A stretch of 30,000 bases of DNA, from assembly GCA_905221605.1 (NCBI GenBank), contig CAJNDS010002295.1, positions 128,876-158,875 on the forward strand. The letters are read 5' to 3'. Below are positions 23,116-30,000 of this stretch, in pieces. The notes beneath the pieces were generated by a model. That model was given only the letters and a program-made list of their open reading frames with translations, searched no databases and had not been told where the DNA came from. Position 1 is the first letter of the stretch; each line of letters starts with the position of its first letter. The translations under genes and the position numbers were made by a program. Source of the DNA: Symbiodinium natans (lineage: Eukaryota; Sar; Dinophyceae; Suessiales; Symbiodiniaceae).

Positions 23116-23224
23116 CGCTTGGAACTAGCAACTGGGCTCCCAGCTGCTAGATTGCCGGACTGTTGCCTTCCAAAGTTGGTGCGTCGAGGGGCGTTTAGTT
23201 TCAAAATGGGGATATGAGGTGAAC
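23116..23224 (-). CDS. strong internal exon (SPHIPILKLNAPRRTNFG...)
   Basis: Acceptor GGGTCAG, two nucleotides, 35 codons SPHIPILKLNAPRRTNFGRQ, QSGNLAAGSPVASSK, then CG|GTTTAGGG. The intron that follows (23050-23115) starts as telomere repeat. Basic and Ser/Gly-rich; not recognised. Confidence 0.55.
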
Positions 23225-23286
23225 CTGACCCTAAACCCTAAACCCTAGATCCTAGACCCTAGACCCGCGACCCTAGACCCGACTAC

Positions 23287-23325
23287 CCATATTGAAGCTG
23301 GACTAGATTCGAGCGAGGTCCGGAA
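23287..23325 (-). CDS. probable short exon (FRTSLESSPASIW)
   Basis: Thirteen codons between CTTTAAG and the canonical donor GTAGTC, phase 0 at both ends. The next exon downstream (23224) enters in phase 1, so either an alternative donor is used or the two do not join directly. Confidence 0.42.
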
Positions 23326-23329
23326 CTTA

Positions 23330-24010
23330 AAGCCCTAATTCCGAAGAAGCCCTGAGCCTGAAACCCTGAAACCCTGAAACCCTGAAACCCCGAACGCCAG
23401 ACCCTACAGTTTTAACCCGAAACCCGAAACCCAACACCCCAACCCAAGGCGGGGGGAGGAGGTTTGGGGTTCTGAGGAAATCCAGAGCCTACATGCTCCC
23501 CCCCGCCCCCCCCCGCCACTTCTCCTAACAGGGGGTGCCATCTCAACCCTAAACCTAAACCCTACACCCTAAACCCAAACCCATTTAGGGCTTAGGGTTT
23601 CGGGTTCCCTGGCGACCACGGCCCTGCCTTATTCTTGCCAGGCTCGTTCCCTGCGACAGATCCGGCGGTTTAGGGTTTAGGGTTTAAGGTTAAGGGTTTA
23701 GGGTTTCGGGGATTGGGGTTTAGGGTTTAGGGTTTAGGCTTTCAGGGTTTCGGGGTTTGCAGTCTGGGGTTCACGGGTTTAGGATTTAGGGCTAGTGTTT
23801 TGGTCCCGGGTTAAGGGCCAAAAGCACGGAAAGGCTTAGGGTCTAGGGTTGAGGGTTTAGGCTTTTCAGGGTCTTAGGGTTTCGGGTGTTTGGGTATCAG
23901 GGTTTACGGGTTTTAGCGTTCTAGGGTTTTAGGATTCTAGGGTTTTAGGGTTCAAGTAGGGCAAAGGCCGAACCCCCCTCCCCTCAAAAAGAGACCGGCC
24001 CTAAACCCTA
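23330..24010. other. degenerate telomeric DNA with ambiguous segments
   Basis: CCCTGAAA block at 23350-23385, C-rich run at 23495-23515, TTTAGGG arrays at 23665-23745 and loose variants to 23945. 23600-23660 is open on both strands (plus ARSLRQIR before GTTTAG; minus NEPGKNKAGPWSPGN). Confidence 0.45.
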
Positions 24011-24019
24011 ACCCTAAAC

Positions 24020-24061
24020 CACGAACGAAAAGGACTGCGAAAAACTCTGGGACCCTATGCC
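24020..24061 (-). CDS. possible exon (GIGSQSFSQSFSFV)
   Basis: Fourteen codons between CGATTTAG and |GTTTAGGG, phase 0. The plus strand is open over a longer span (HERKGLRKTLGPYALN). Confidence 0.35.
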
Positions 24062-24224
24062 CTAAATCGGCGATCGCGCCCTAATCTGAGGCACCAAACC
24101 CCCAAAGGTTTAGGGCTTAAGGTTTAGGATTTCGGGTACGAGGAGCAATGGGAAATCCCTCGGTTCAGGTCAGCCTAACCTCGGAAACACCTGTGAGTGG
24201 CGGATTACTTCGCACCTGCTGTAG

Positions 24225-24281
24225 CCCTAAACCCTAAACCCTAAACCCTAAACCCTAAACCCTAAACCCTAAACCCTAAAC
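24225..24281 (-). repeat. CCCTAAA array
   Basis: Eight perfect units, just downstream of the minus exon at 24303. Confidence 0.97.
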
Positions 24282-24302
24282 GATTTGTGGACAGTATCCT
24301 AC

Positions 24303-24354
24303 ATGATCGCGGATCAACTCCTGATCCTCAGGGGCATCCAGGTCATGGTAAATC
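24303..24354 (-). CDS. strong internal exon (IYHDLDAPEDQELIRDH)
   Basis: Acceptor GATCGCAG, one nucleotide, 17 codons, then canonical donor GTAGGA. Highly acidic. Immediately upstream on the minus strand a second Ala-rich frame (ATETMTKAAAEA) ends at GTTTAA; it cannot be joined to this exon across only 16 nt, so one of the two readings is wrong or belongs to another transcript. Confidence 0.5.
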
Positions 24355-24447
24355 CTGCGATCCTTTAAACTGCTTCAGCTGCCGCTTTGGTCATGGTTTC
24401 CGTTGCCTTGCGAATGCGCGAACTTGCCAAGTTGCACCACTTGGGAG

Positions 24448-24517
24448 TTTATATGTATATATATATGTGGATATATTTGGTTATATGTATATATATATAT
24501 TTATTTATTTATATATT
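24448..24517. repeat. TA/TTTA microsatellite
   Basis: AT-rich low-complexity tract with TATATG and TTTA units. Confidence 0.9.
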
Positions 24518-24599
24518 GGGGTTCCATGATTTTCGTAAACCCCCACTTGCAGACCAGCACTAGACCAGTCCCTGGAGGTCGCTCCCTGAAACCCTCAAC

Positions 24600-24874
24600 G
24601 CCATGAAACACACCCAAGCCCAAAACCGAAAACTTTAAACCCTAAACCCTAAAACCCTGCAGCCCTACACCCCTAAACCCTAAAACCCGAAACTCCTAAA
24701 GCCCTCAACCCTAAAGCCCCTCAATCCACACACCTTGACCGCGAGGCAACCTGAACTCCTAAACCTTCCACCCCCAAGCCCCAGACCCCGGAAGCCCTAC
24801 CTCCTACACCCTACCTACACCCTAAACCCTGAACCTTAAATTCTAAACCCTAAACCCTAAACCTTAAACCCTAC
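24600..24874 (-). repeat. degenerate CCCTAAA tract
   Basis: Loose CCCTAAA, CCCCTAAA, CCCTACA and CCTAAAG variants, leading directly to the donor of the next minus exon. Confidence 0.85.
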
Positions 24875-24973
24875 ACCCACCAGCGCCCCTCTAATGCCCT
24901 CGCGGCTCATTATAACGAAAAATGCCTTCGGGCCCATGACGGTGGGCACGTGCTCCGACTGCAGCGTGAGCTC
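24875..24973 (-). CDS. strong internal exon (ELTLQSEHVPTVMGPK...)
   Basis: Acceptor GGCCCACAG, exactly 33 codons ELTLQSEHVPTVMGPKAFFV, IMSREGIRGALVG, then donor GTAGGGTTTAAGG. Phase 0 at both ends. Looks like part of a folded domain; not recognised. The donor grades into telomeric repeat. Confidence 0.6.
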
Positions 24974-25123
24974 CTGTGGGCCGTCTTTGGGGTTTTCAAG
25001 GGTTTATAGGGTTTTAGGGCTTAGGGATGAATTATAGGGATTAGGGAAATATTAGGGCTTAGGGTTTAGGGAAAACTCGGTTGGCGCACAGCCGCCTCCG
25101 AAAAAAAATCGTACGTTCAGCTA

Positions 25124-25439
25124 TCAAACACACAATGCACAAGACTCTAGTAACAGCTCTGTCACACAGCAACGAAGCGGACCGTGTTTAGAACTGCACA
25201 TCGAGAGCCACGAGAGTGGCCATCGCTGAAGCATGGAGACGCCAGCACGGCCTGGAGCCACGAGCGTGGCCATCACTGAGAGTGGGCGACGCCGCCACGG
25301 AGTCGTTCTTGTCCTTGGAGAAGCCGGTAAGTTCCTACTTGATTGTGATTTCTGATTTCTGAAGCCCTGCAATGCCAATGGCCTCTTGAGAGTGCTGGCG
25401 CTGAAGCTCCGTCTCTCCTCGAAGACGTGGTCCATCAGC

Positions 25440-25441
<2 letters not shown>
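25124..25441 (-). CDS. unverified 105-codon frame with 50-bp tandem repeat
   Basis: ATG at 25441 reads MLMDHVFEERRSFSASTLK, continues to a stop at 25124. It includes two imperfect 50-bp copies (25205-25254, 25255-25304) with GAGCCACGAGNGTGGCCATC; because 50 is not a multiple of three the copies are read in different frames. On the plus strand GCCGGTAAGT near 25325 resembles a donor. Function unknown. Confidence 0.33.
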
Positions 25442-25473
<32 letters not shown>

Positions 25474-25537
25474 ACCTAAACCCTAAACCCTAAACCCTAA
25501 ACCCTAAACCCTAAACCCTAAACCCTAAACCCTAAAC
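25441..25537 (-). repeat. C run plus CCCTAAA array
   Basis: About 31 C residues, then nine CCCTAAA units that start, on the minus strand, right at the donor of the exon 25538-25609. Confidence 0.95.
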
Positions 25538-25609
25538 CCCCCGTGTGGGACCACCTCGTGGTACGGCGCCGCGAGTGGCCGCCACCGTTCCGAGAGACCA
25601 AGTTTTGGC
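25538..25609 (-). CDS. probable exon (AKTWSLGTVAATRGAV...)
   Basis: Acceptor CCTGAG, 24 codons AKTWSLGTVAATRGAVPRGG, PTRG, then |GTTTAGGG, phase 0 at both ends. It could belong to the gene upstream at 29.2-25.8 kb or start another. Confidence 0.45.
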
Positions 25610-25613
25610 CTCA

Positions 25614-25750
25614 GGGTTTAGGGTTTAGGGTTTTAGGGTTTTAGGGTTTTAGGGTTTAGGGTTTAGGGTTTAGGGTTTAGGGTTTAGGGTTTTAGGGTTC
25701 AGGGTTCAGGGTTCAGGGTTCAGGGTTCAGGGTTCAGGGTTCAGGGTTTA
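25614..25750 (+). repeat. TTTAGGG array with TTCAGGG block
   Basis: TTTTAGGG and TTTAGGG units, then eight identical TTCAGGG units (25697-25746). Confidence 0.95.
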
Positions 25751-25778
25751 GGCTGTTGACTCGTGGGGCTGCCTGTGA

Positions 25779-28700
25779 TTAGAGCGAAAACTCGAAACGT
25801 GGCGTTGCCTGTAGCTTCTCCCCCCTTGAGCCCCTTATACCCCCGAACCCTCCCTATACCCAAACCCTAAACCCCAAACCCCAAACCCGAAACCCTAAAA
25901 CCCGAAACCCAAAACCTTAAACCCGTAACCCTAAACCTCCTAAGCCCTGAAACCCCGAAACTCCACACCCCTGACCCTCCCAAAACCCTAATTAGACCCC
26001 AAACCATAAACCGGAAACCCTAAACCCGAAACCCGAAGCCCCAACCCCTGATCCCAAAACCCAGAACTAAACCCGAAACCCGAAACCCCAAAACCCAAAC
26101 CCAGAACCCTAAACCCCAAACCTCCTAAGGCCTAAAACCCCTAAAACCCAGACCCCTAAACCGACCCTGAACCCTAAACCTCTTAAGCCCGAAGCCCCCA
26201 AACCCCCAACCCCTAAACCTCCTAAGCCCTCGAAACCCCCAAACCCCAAACCCAAAAATCCCAGAACCCAAAACCTCTAAACCCGAAACCTCCTAAGCCC
26301 TAAACCCTGAACCCCTAAACCCCAAACCCGAAACACTAAACCCCTAAGCCTCAACCCCCAACTCTAACCCCTAAACCCCTAAACCCCTGAACCCCTAAAA
26401 ACCCGAAACCCCAAACCCTAATCCCCTAAACCCCTAAACCCCTAAACCCCGAAACCCCGAAACCCCGAAACCCCGAAGCCCCGAAACCCCGAAACCCCGA
26501 AACCCCGAAACCCCGAAACCCCGAAACCCCGAAACCCCGAAACCCTAAACCCCTAAACCCCTAAACCCCTAAACCCCTTAACCCCTTAACCCCTTAACCC
26601 CTTAACCCCTTAAACCCCAAACCCAAAACCCTAAACCCTAAACCTCCTACGCCTAAACCCCTAAACCCCTAAACCCCTAAACCCCTAAACCCCTAAACAC
26701 CTAAACCCCTAAACCCCTGAACCCCTGAACCCCTGAACCCCTGAACCCCTGAACCCCTGAACCCCTAACCCTGAACCCCAAACCCTAATCCCCGAACCCC
26801 TAAACCCCAAACCCCTAAACCCTAAACCCTAAACCTCCTGCCCCTAAAACCCCCAAACCCCTAAACCCTAAACCCTACATAAACCCTGAACTCCCCAAAC
26901 CCTAAACCCTAAACCCGTCAACCCAATGGCCGTCCTTTGAGGCGAAGCCCGTGCCCGAAAGGCCCAGCTTCTGCCTGGCTCAGGGTTTGAGGGCTTTTTC
27001 GGGTTTAGACGGTAGCGCTTGGGGTTTGGGGTTTAGGGTTTAGGGCTTGGGGTTTAGGGTCTAGGGTCGAGGGTTTATGGTTTAGGCTTTGGGGTTTAAG
27101 TCTTGGGGTTTGGGGCTTGGGGTTTAGGGTTTGGGGTCCAGGGCTTGAGGCATTCAGGCTTCAGGATTTACAGGAGTTAGGGGTGAAGTACGGGCTGGAC
27201 GGGCAGAGGCATGAGAGCATCGCCTCACCAAGCGCTCCGCTGCGTCCATGGCATCCTGAAGCGAAGCTCTCCGGGGTTCAGGGTTTGGGGTTTGGGGTTT
27301 AGGGTTTAGAGTTTAGGGTTGAGGGTACCCAAAGTGGGCAGATAACCTAGAACAGCTTCAAGCCCCAAAGACCTAGACCCTGAGCCCTAAACCAGTAAGA
27401 CCCCAATCCTGAATCCTAAAAACCCTCAACCCTAAACCCTAAACCCGACACCTAAAATTTAGAAATCAAGGGATCGGTTGAGGGTTGAGAGGTGTTCAGG
27501 GCTCTCTTCAGCCTTAAGCCCTGAACCCTGAAGCCCTGTGGGGCTCTGGGAGGGTTTAGGGTTGTGAACTTAGGGTTTAGGGTTTAGGGTTCAGGGTTTA
27601 GGGTTTGGGGTTTGGGGTTTGGGGTTTGGGGTTTGGGGTTTAAGGTTTGGGGTTTGGGGTTTGGGGTTCGGGGTTCGGGGTTTGGGCAGATCGCAGCCCA
27701 TAAGCCGGCAGCTTCGGTGCTTGCGATCAGGGTTTAGGACCCTCAACCCTCAACCCTCAACCCTAAACCCTAAACCCTAAATTTTAAACCCTAAACCCTA
27801 AACCTTAAACCCTAAACCTTAAACCCTAAACCTTAAACCCTAAACCCTAAACCCTTGGGAACCACCGGAACCCCGCATCCCTTGACGACGTTAGCCGAGG
27901 GCGTCGCCGGATGGCCCATGATGATGGCTAAGCTGTAGCCGAGCTCCTGTTAAGTGGAAGTGTAGGGTTTAGGGTTTAGGAGGGTTTAGGTTAATCATAC
28001 CAAGAACCCCATTGCTACTTTTTGCTTCAGAACCCAAAAAAAGAAACGCAACAATCCCTATATTGCCCTTACAAAGAAAACATCTTTACTGTTGCGGGGG
28101 CTCTTGAGCTTAGTAGCGTTAGGGCCTTAGGGGAGTTTAGGGTTCATTTTTAATTAGAGTCTTTCAAGGAATCTTCGAAGTTTAGGGTTGAGGGTTTAGG
28201 TTTAGGGTTTAGGGTTTAGGGTTTAGGGTTTAGGGTTTAGGGTTTAGGGTTTAGGGTTTAGGGTTTAGGGTTTGGGGTTTAGGGTTTGGGGTTTGGGGTT
28301 TAGGGTTTGTTTGGTTTGAGGCGAAACCGAAATCAACACGATGTGTTGGATTCCTTGAGAACCCAATGCGGGGCTCCTTGGTCTCCTGGCGGATCTTGAC
28401 GTCAGCCCCTGGGCACAGGTTGCGTGTTGAGTGGTGTAGGGTTTAGGGTTTAGGGTTTAGGGTTGAGGGTTGAGGGTTGAGGGTTGAGGGTTTAGGGTTT
28501 AAGGGTTCAGGGCCGGCAAGGTTACAGTCCATCTGAACAGGCCGCATCCGAACCACCACTTGAGGCAGATCCTGAGACGTCAGGCTGGCGCTCGACCTTC
28601 GCATTTGTTGGCCGAAAAAGCTAGAAGCCTTACATACTCGACTGTATTCACCCTGAAGGTATACCCAAGAACGAAGTACGTCGGGGTGCAGGTTATGGGG

Positions 28701-29226
28701 AATATGCATCCCTTTAACCCTACACGTTAAACCTTTTGAGCTTTTGAGCGGTGGGACCGGCCGAGGCCCTCTGCATCGAGAGGAACATGAAGGGCAATGG
28801 GTCCTCCTGGAGTATTTGTTGTCGCGTTCCTCCTAGACCACCCTACACCCTGAACCCTAAAGCCTAGACCCCAAACCCTAAACCCTAAACCCTTAAATTG
28901 CACATAAGATTCAGGTGCTTCATGTCACAACACCTGCTGTACTCACCCGTCACACTCGGCGCACTTCATCACAGAGAATTGGAGCTTTTGGGTCTGGGCT
29001 TTTGATGTGAAAGTAAAAACGCAAACGCAAACATTGCTTCTAGAAGACCTAGCTGCGGAAAAATTGCTAACCTTAAAGCTTTACACGACGATAGCCGAAG
29101 CCCCGCCCCCTGGTTTAGGGTTTAGGGTGTAGGATTTAGGGTTTAGGGCTCAGGGTGTAGGGTTTAGGGTTTAGGGAAAGTCTTGGACTTCTGGGGACCC
29201 CCACCTGTGGTGTTGCAGATGCCCAT
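25779..29226 (-). CDS. ten-exon gene, 221 codons plus stop (unknown product)
   Basis: Exons (minus): 29226-29205, 29052-28947, 28832-28733, 28652-28514, 28408-28338, 27946-27853, 27719-27688, 27255-27229, 26967-26923, 25808-25779. Start MGICNTT (ATG 29226-29224), then RSSRSNVCVCVFTFTSKAQT, QKLQFSVMKCAECD, RNATTNTPGGPIALHVPL, GEYSRVCKASSFFGQQMR, DVKIRQETKEPRIGFSRN, GYSLAIIMGHPATPSANVVK, DAMDAAERL, LGLSGTGFASKDGHW, ending ATPRFEFSL and TAA. Phases match at all nine junctions. Donors are GT (GTGAGT, GTGAGG, GTTTAGG, GTTTAA) or GC. Cys-rich near the start (CVCV, CAEC), which may suggest a small metal site, but no family is recognised. Exons 7-10 are the least sure. Confidence 0.55.
25855..26920 (-). 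repeat. 1.07-kb degenerate CCCTAAA tract with homogenised variant blocks
   Basis: Blocks of a single variant follow each other: CCCCGAAA (about 12 units, 26447-26545), CCCCTAAA (26546-26575), CCCCTTAA (five, 26576-26612), CCCCTAAA (26655-26715), CCCCTGAA (eight, 26716-26765). The rest is loose. All are eight-base units. It is the last, largest intron of the minus gene. Confidence 0.93.
27018..27130 (+). repeat. TTTAGGG/TTTGGGG tract
   Basis: Degenerate units with many TTGGGGT steps; intronic. Confidence 0.88.
27556..27685 (+). repeat. TTTAGGG then TTTGGGG array
   Basis: TTTGGGG is repeated about ten times at 27605-27665; intronic. Confidence 0.94.
27737..27852 (-). repeat. telomeric array at exon 6 donor
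   Basis: On the minus strand it starts at the donor CCCAAGG|GTTTAGGG of the exon at 27853-27946. Contains alternating CCCTTAAA and CCCTAAA units. Confidence 0.93.
28015..28106. mobile_element. family A element, reverse copy
   Basis: Ends CTACTTTTTGCTTCAGAACCC and GGGGGCTCTTGAGCTTAGTAG; the core AATCCCTATATTGCCCTTACAAAG is the reverse of the core at 13245. 92 bp, in an intron of the minus gene (between 27946 and 28338). Confidence 0.7.
28190..28310 (+). repeat. TTTAGGG array
   Basis: About 16 units with TTTGGGG at the end; intronic, antisense to the gene. Confidence 0.96.
28438..28512 (+). repeat. TTTAGGG/TTGAGGG array filling an intron
   Basis: With its edges it makes up nearly all of the intron 28409-28513 of the minus gene. 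In sense orientation the intron starts GCCCTGAACCC and ends GTGCCCAG, so here the array is CCCTAAA and the donor is GC. Confidence 0.9.
29112..29175 (+). repeat. TTTAGGG array in first intron
   Basis: About nine units with GTAGG and CTCAGGG variants. Confidence 0.93.
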
Positions 29227-29382
29227 GATGGTCTGCGGGCAGGGCTGCTCACCGGTTCGCACTCAGGATCTCATCTAATATAGGTTTTTCTTTTCATTTT
29301 GTTTTTTTTTTTTTGGGGGGGGGGGGGGGGTTATTATCGTATAGTCACAAAGGGACCATAAGGTAGTACTCATCCGCTCTCT
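29227..29382. promoter_or_regulatory. upstream region of the minus gene
   Basis: Contains T run 29301-29314, G run 29315-29330 and a family C fragment at 29331-29375. No TATA motif stands out. Named regulatory only because it precedes the proposed start. Confidence 0.3.
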
Positions 29383-29526
29383 TACTCGGAGGCTCATGGT
29401 ACTTATTAACCAATGGTAACAGACTTATAACCCACTTATAAGCCCCCTTAAGTGCCCTAGTATGGTTATAAGTACAGTTCTAAGTACAATTAAAATTGGC
29501 TAATAACTACCATGAACCTCCAAGTA
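29383..29526. mobile_element. inverted-repeat element D
   Basis: Arms 29383-29414 and 29495-29526 are inverted with about 28 of 32 positions matching (GGAGGNTCATGGTANTTATTANCCAAT core). The 80-bp centre is AT-rich with TTATAAG repeats. No coding capacity. Confidence 0.75.
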
Positions 29527-29678
29527 GGGTAGTTGCATGGTCCCTTGGTATGGGGGCGCCCTTCACAGGGGACCCCTTATTATATATCCCTTCTATACCC
29601 TATACAACCCAAGGGCCCCTACATGAGAACCCTTTGAAGAGGGTAAAGGACCATATTAAGGGACCATGAAACTACCCT
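29526..29678. mobile_element. inverted-repeat element E, abutting D
   Basis: Arms 29526-29546 and 29658-29678 are inverted at 20 of 21 positions (AGGGTAGTTNCATGGTCCCTT). The centre holds GGGGACCCCTTATTATATA, the family G motif. D and E share the boundary base. Confidence 0.75.
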
Positions 29679-29908
29679 CAGATTGTCAGGGCTTACGGGG
29701 ATTCAGGGGGACAGGGTGTTAGCAGAATCAAGGGTTTTAGAAGTTGTTGCTTAATGGCTCTTAGATGAAACAATGAACTTATAGAAGAGACATCAGTTAG
29801 GGTTTTCCAAAACCAGGTCGTTAGAAGGCTGTAGAAAAACAGGCTTGAGGGCTCTCGCATGGTCAGCCATCGTAGTTGTGGGCACTAACCAGGGGCTTCG
29901 CGAAGGTT
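29679..29908. other. unique segment, no gene seen
   Basis: Mixed composition with no coherent frame between splice signals that I would defend. Confidence 0.45.
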
Positions 29909-30000
29909 AAGGTTTAGGGTTTAGGGTTTAGGGTTTAGGGTTTAGGGTTTAGGGTTTAGGGTTTAGGGTTTAGGGTCTAGGGTCTAGGGTCTAGGGTCTA
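29909..30000 (+). repeat. TTTAGGG array turning to TCTAGGG at window edge
   Basis: Ten TTTAGGG units, then TCTAGGG units to the end of the window. It may continue, so neither its length nor its nature is known. Confidence 0.95.

Noticed and set aside
28443-28709. Single 88-codon minus frame starting MHIPHNLHPDVL
   Set aside because: Its first part falls in a better-supported intron (donor AAG|GTTTAACG, acceptor TACCTTCAG), and its end runs into telomeric array; only 28514-28652 is kept as exon.
29909-30000. True chromosome end at the right edge
   Set aside because: Arrays of both polarities occur throughout and this one is only about 90 bp, with no sign that the sequence ends as a telomere.
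1-30000. CRISPR-like array (repeat-spacer pattern)
   Set aside because: The alternation of short repeats and unique spacers is superficially similar, but repeats are telomeric arrays of variable length in both orientations and spacers are exons.
1-30000. tRNA, rRNA or snRNA genes
   Set aside because: No cloverleaf with A/B-box pairs, rRNA core or U-RNA motif was seen by eye; a dedicated search could still find a diverged one.

Overview
The window looks like nuclear DNA of a TTTAGGG-telomere eukaryote, most likely an alga; a dinoflagellate is my best guess. Reasons: plant-type repeats, GC-rich very short exons, many GC-AG introns beside GT-AG, acceptors often followed by G, and small inverted-repeat elements in introns and promoters. 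A cryptophyte, haptophyte or green alga is not excluded. No rRNA, tRNA, CRISPR, prokaryotic gene or recognisable viral gene was seen.

The obvious content is about eighty blocks of TTTAGGG/CCCTAAA in both orientations, spaced every 100-300 bp. They are not a chromosome end. The non-repetitive pieces between them read as short exons (20-140 nt) bounded by plausible splice sites, so most arrays appear to lie inside introns. Two introns, 3939-3993 and 7500-7582, consist almost only of telomere units: they start GTTTAGG or GTTAAGG, end GTTTAG, and are 55 and 83 nt long (both 6 modulo 7). A TTTAGGG array read on the sense strand carries a GT and an AG in every unit, so it can act as its own donor and acceptor.

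Layout. 1-494: CA/GT-CT microsatellite. 0.6-7.1 kb: unresolved, mostly minus-strand exons. 13,148 to 7,443 (minus): a ten-exon gene for an Ala-rich repetitive helical protein. 13,149-13,357: a divergent promoter region holding an inverted-repeat element. 13,358-14,263 (plus) and 14,552-16,468 (plus): two genes whose first four exons are a tandem duplication of about 1.2 kb. 16.5-17.7 kb (plus): further exons ending at a stop at 17,706; 17.8-17.9 kb: minus exons. 18.2-18.8 kb plus, 19.0-19.1 kb minus. 19.69-20.76 kb: an island without telomere repeats, with long overlapping open frames. 21.1-21.4 kb (plus): a two-exon gene end. 21.9-25.6 kb: mostly minus exons. 25.85-26.92 kb: a large degenerate array with homogenised variant blocks. 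29,226 to 25,779 (minus): a ten-exon gene. 29.3-29.7 kb: back-to-back hairpin elements.

The best internal test is the tandem duplication. Exon differences between the copies are 3, 15, 12, 30 and 3 nt, all multiples of three, while introns differ freely. One copy has a 76-bp TTTAGGG array exactly where the other has the end of exon 1 and a normal GTAAGG donor. This is direct evidence that telomere repeats were added to, or grew in, a gene after duplication.

All exon models were read by eye without transcript data. Many segments are open on both strands, and I chose splice sites partly to keep phase, so consistent phase is supportive but not independent proof.
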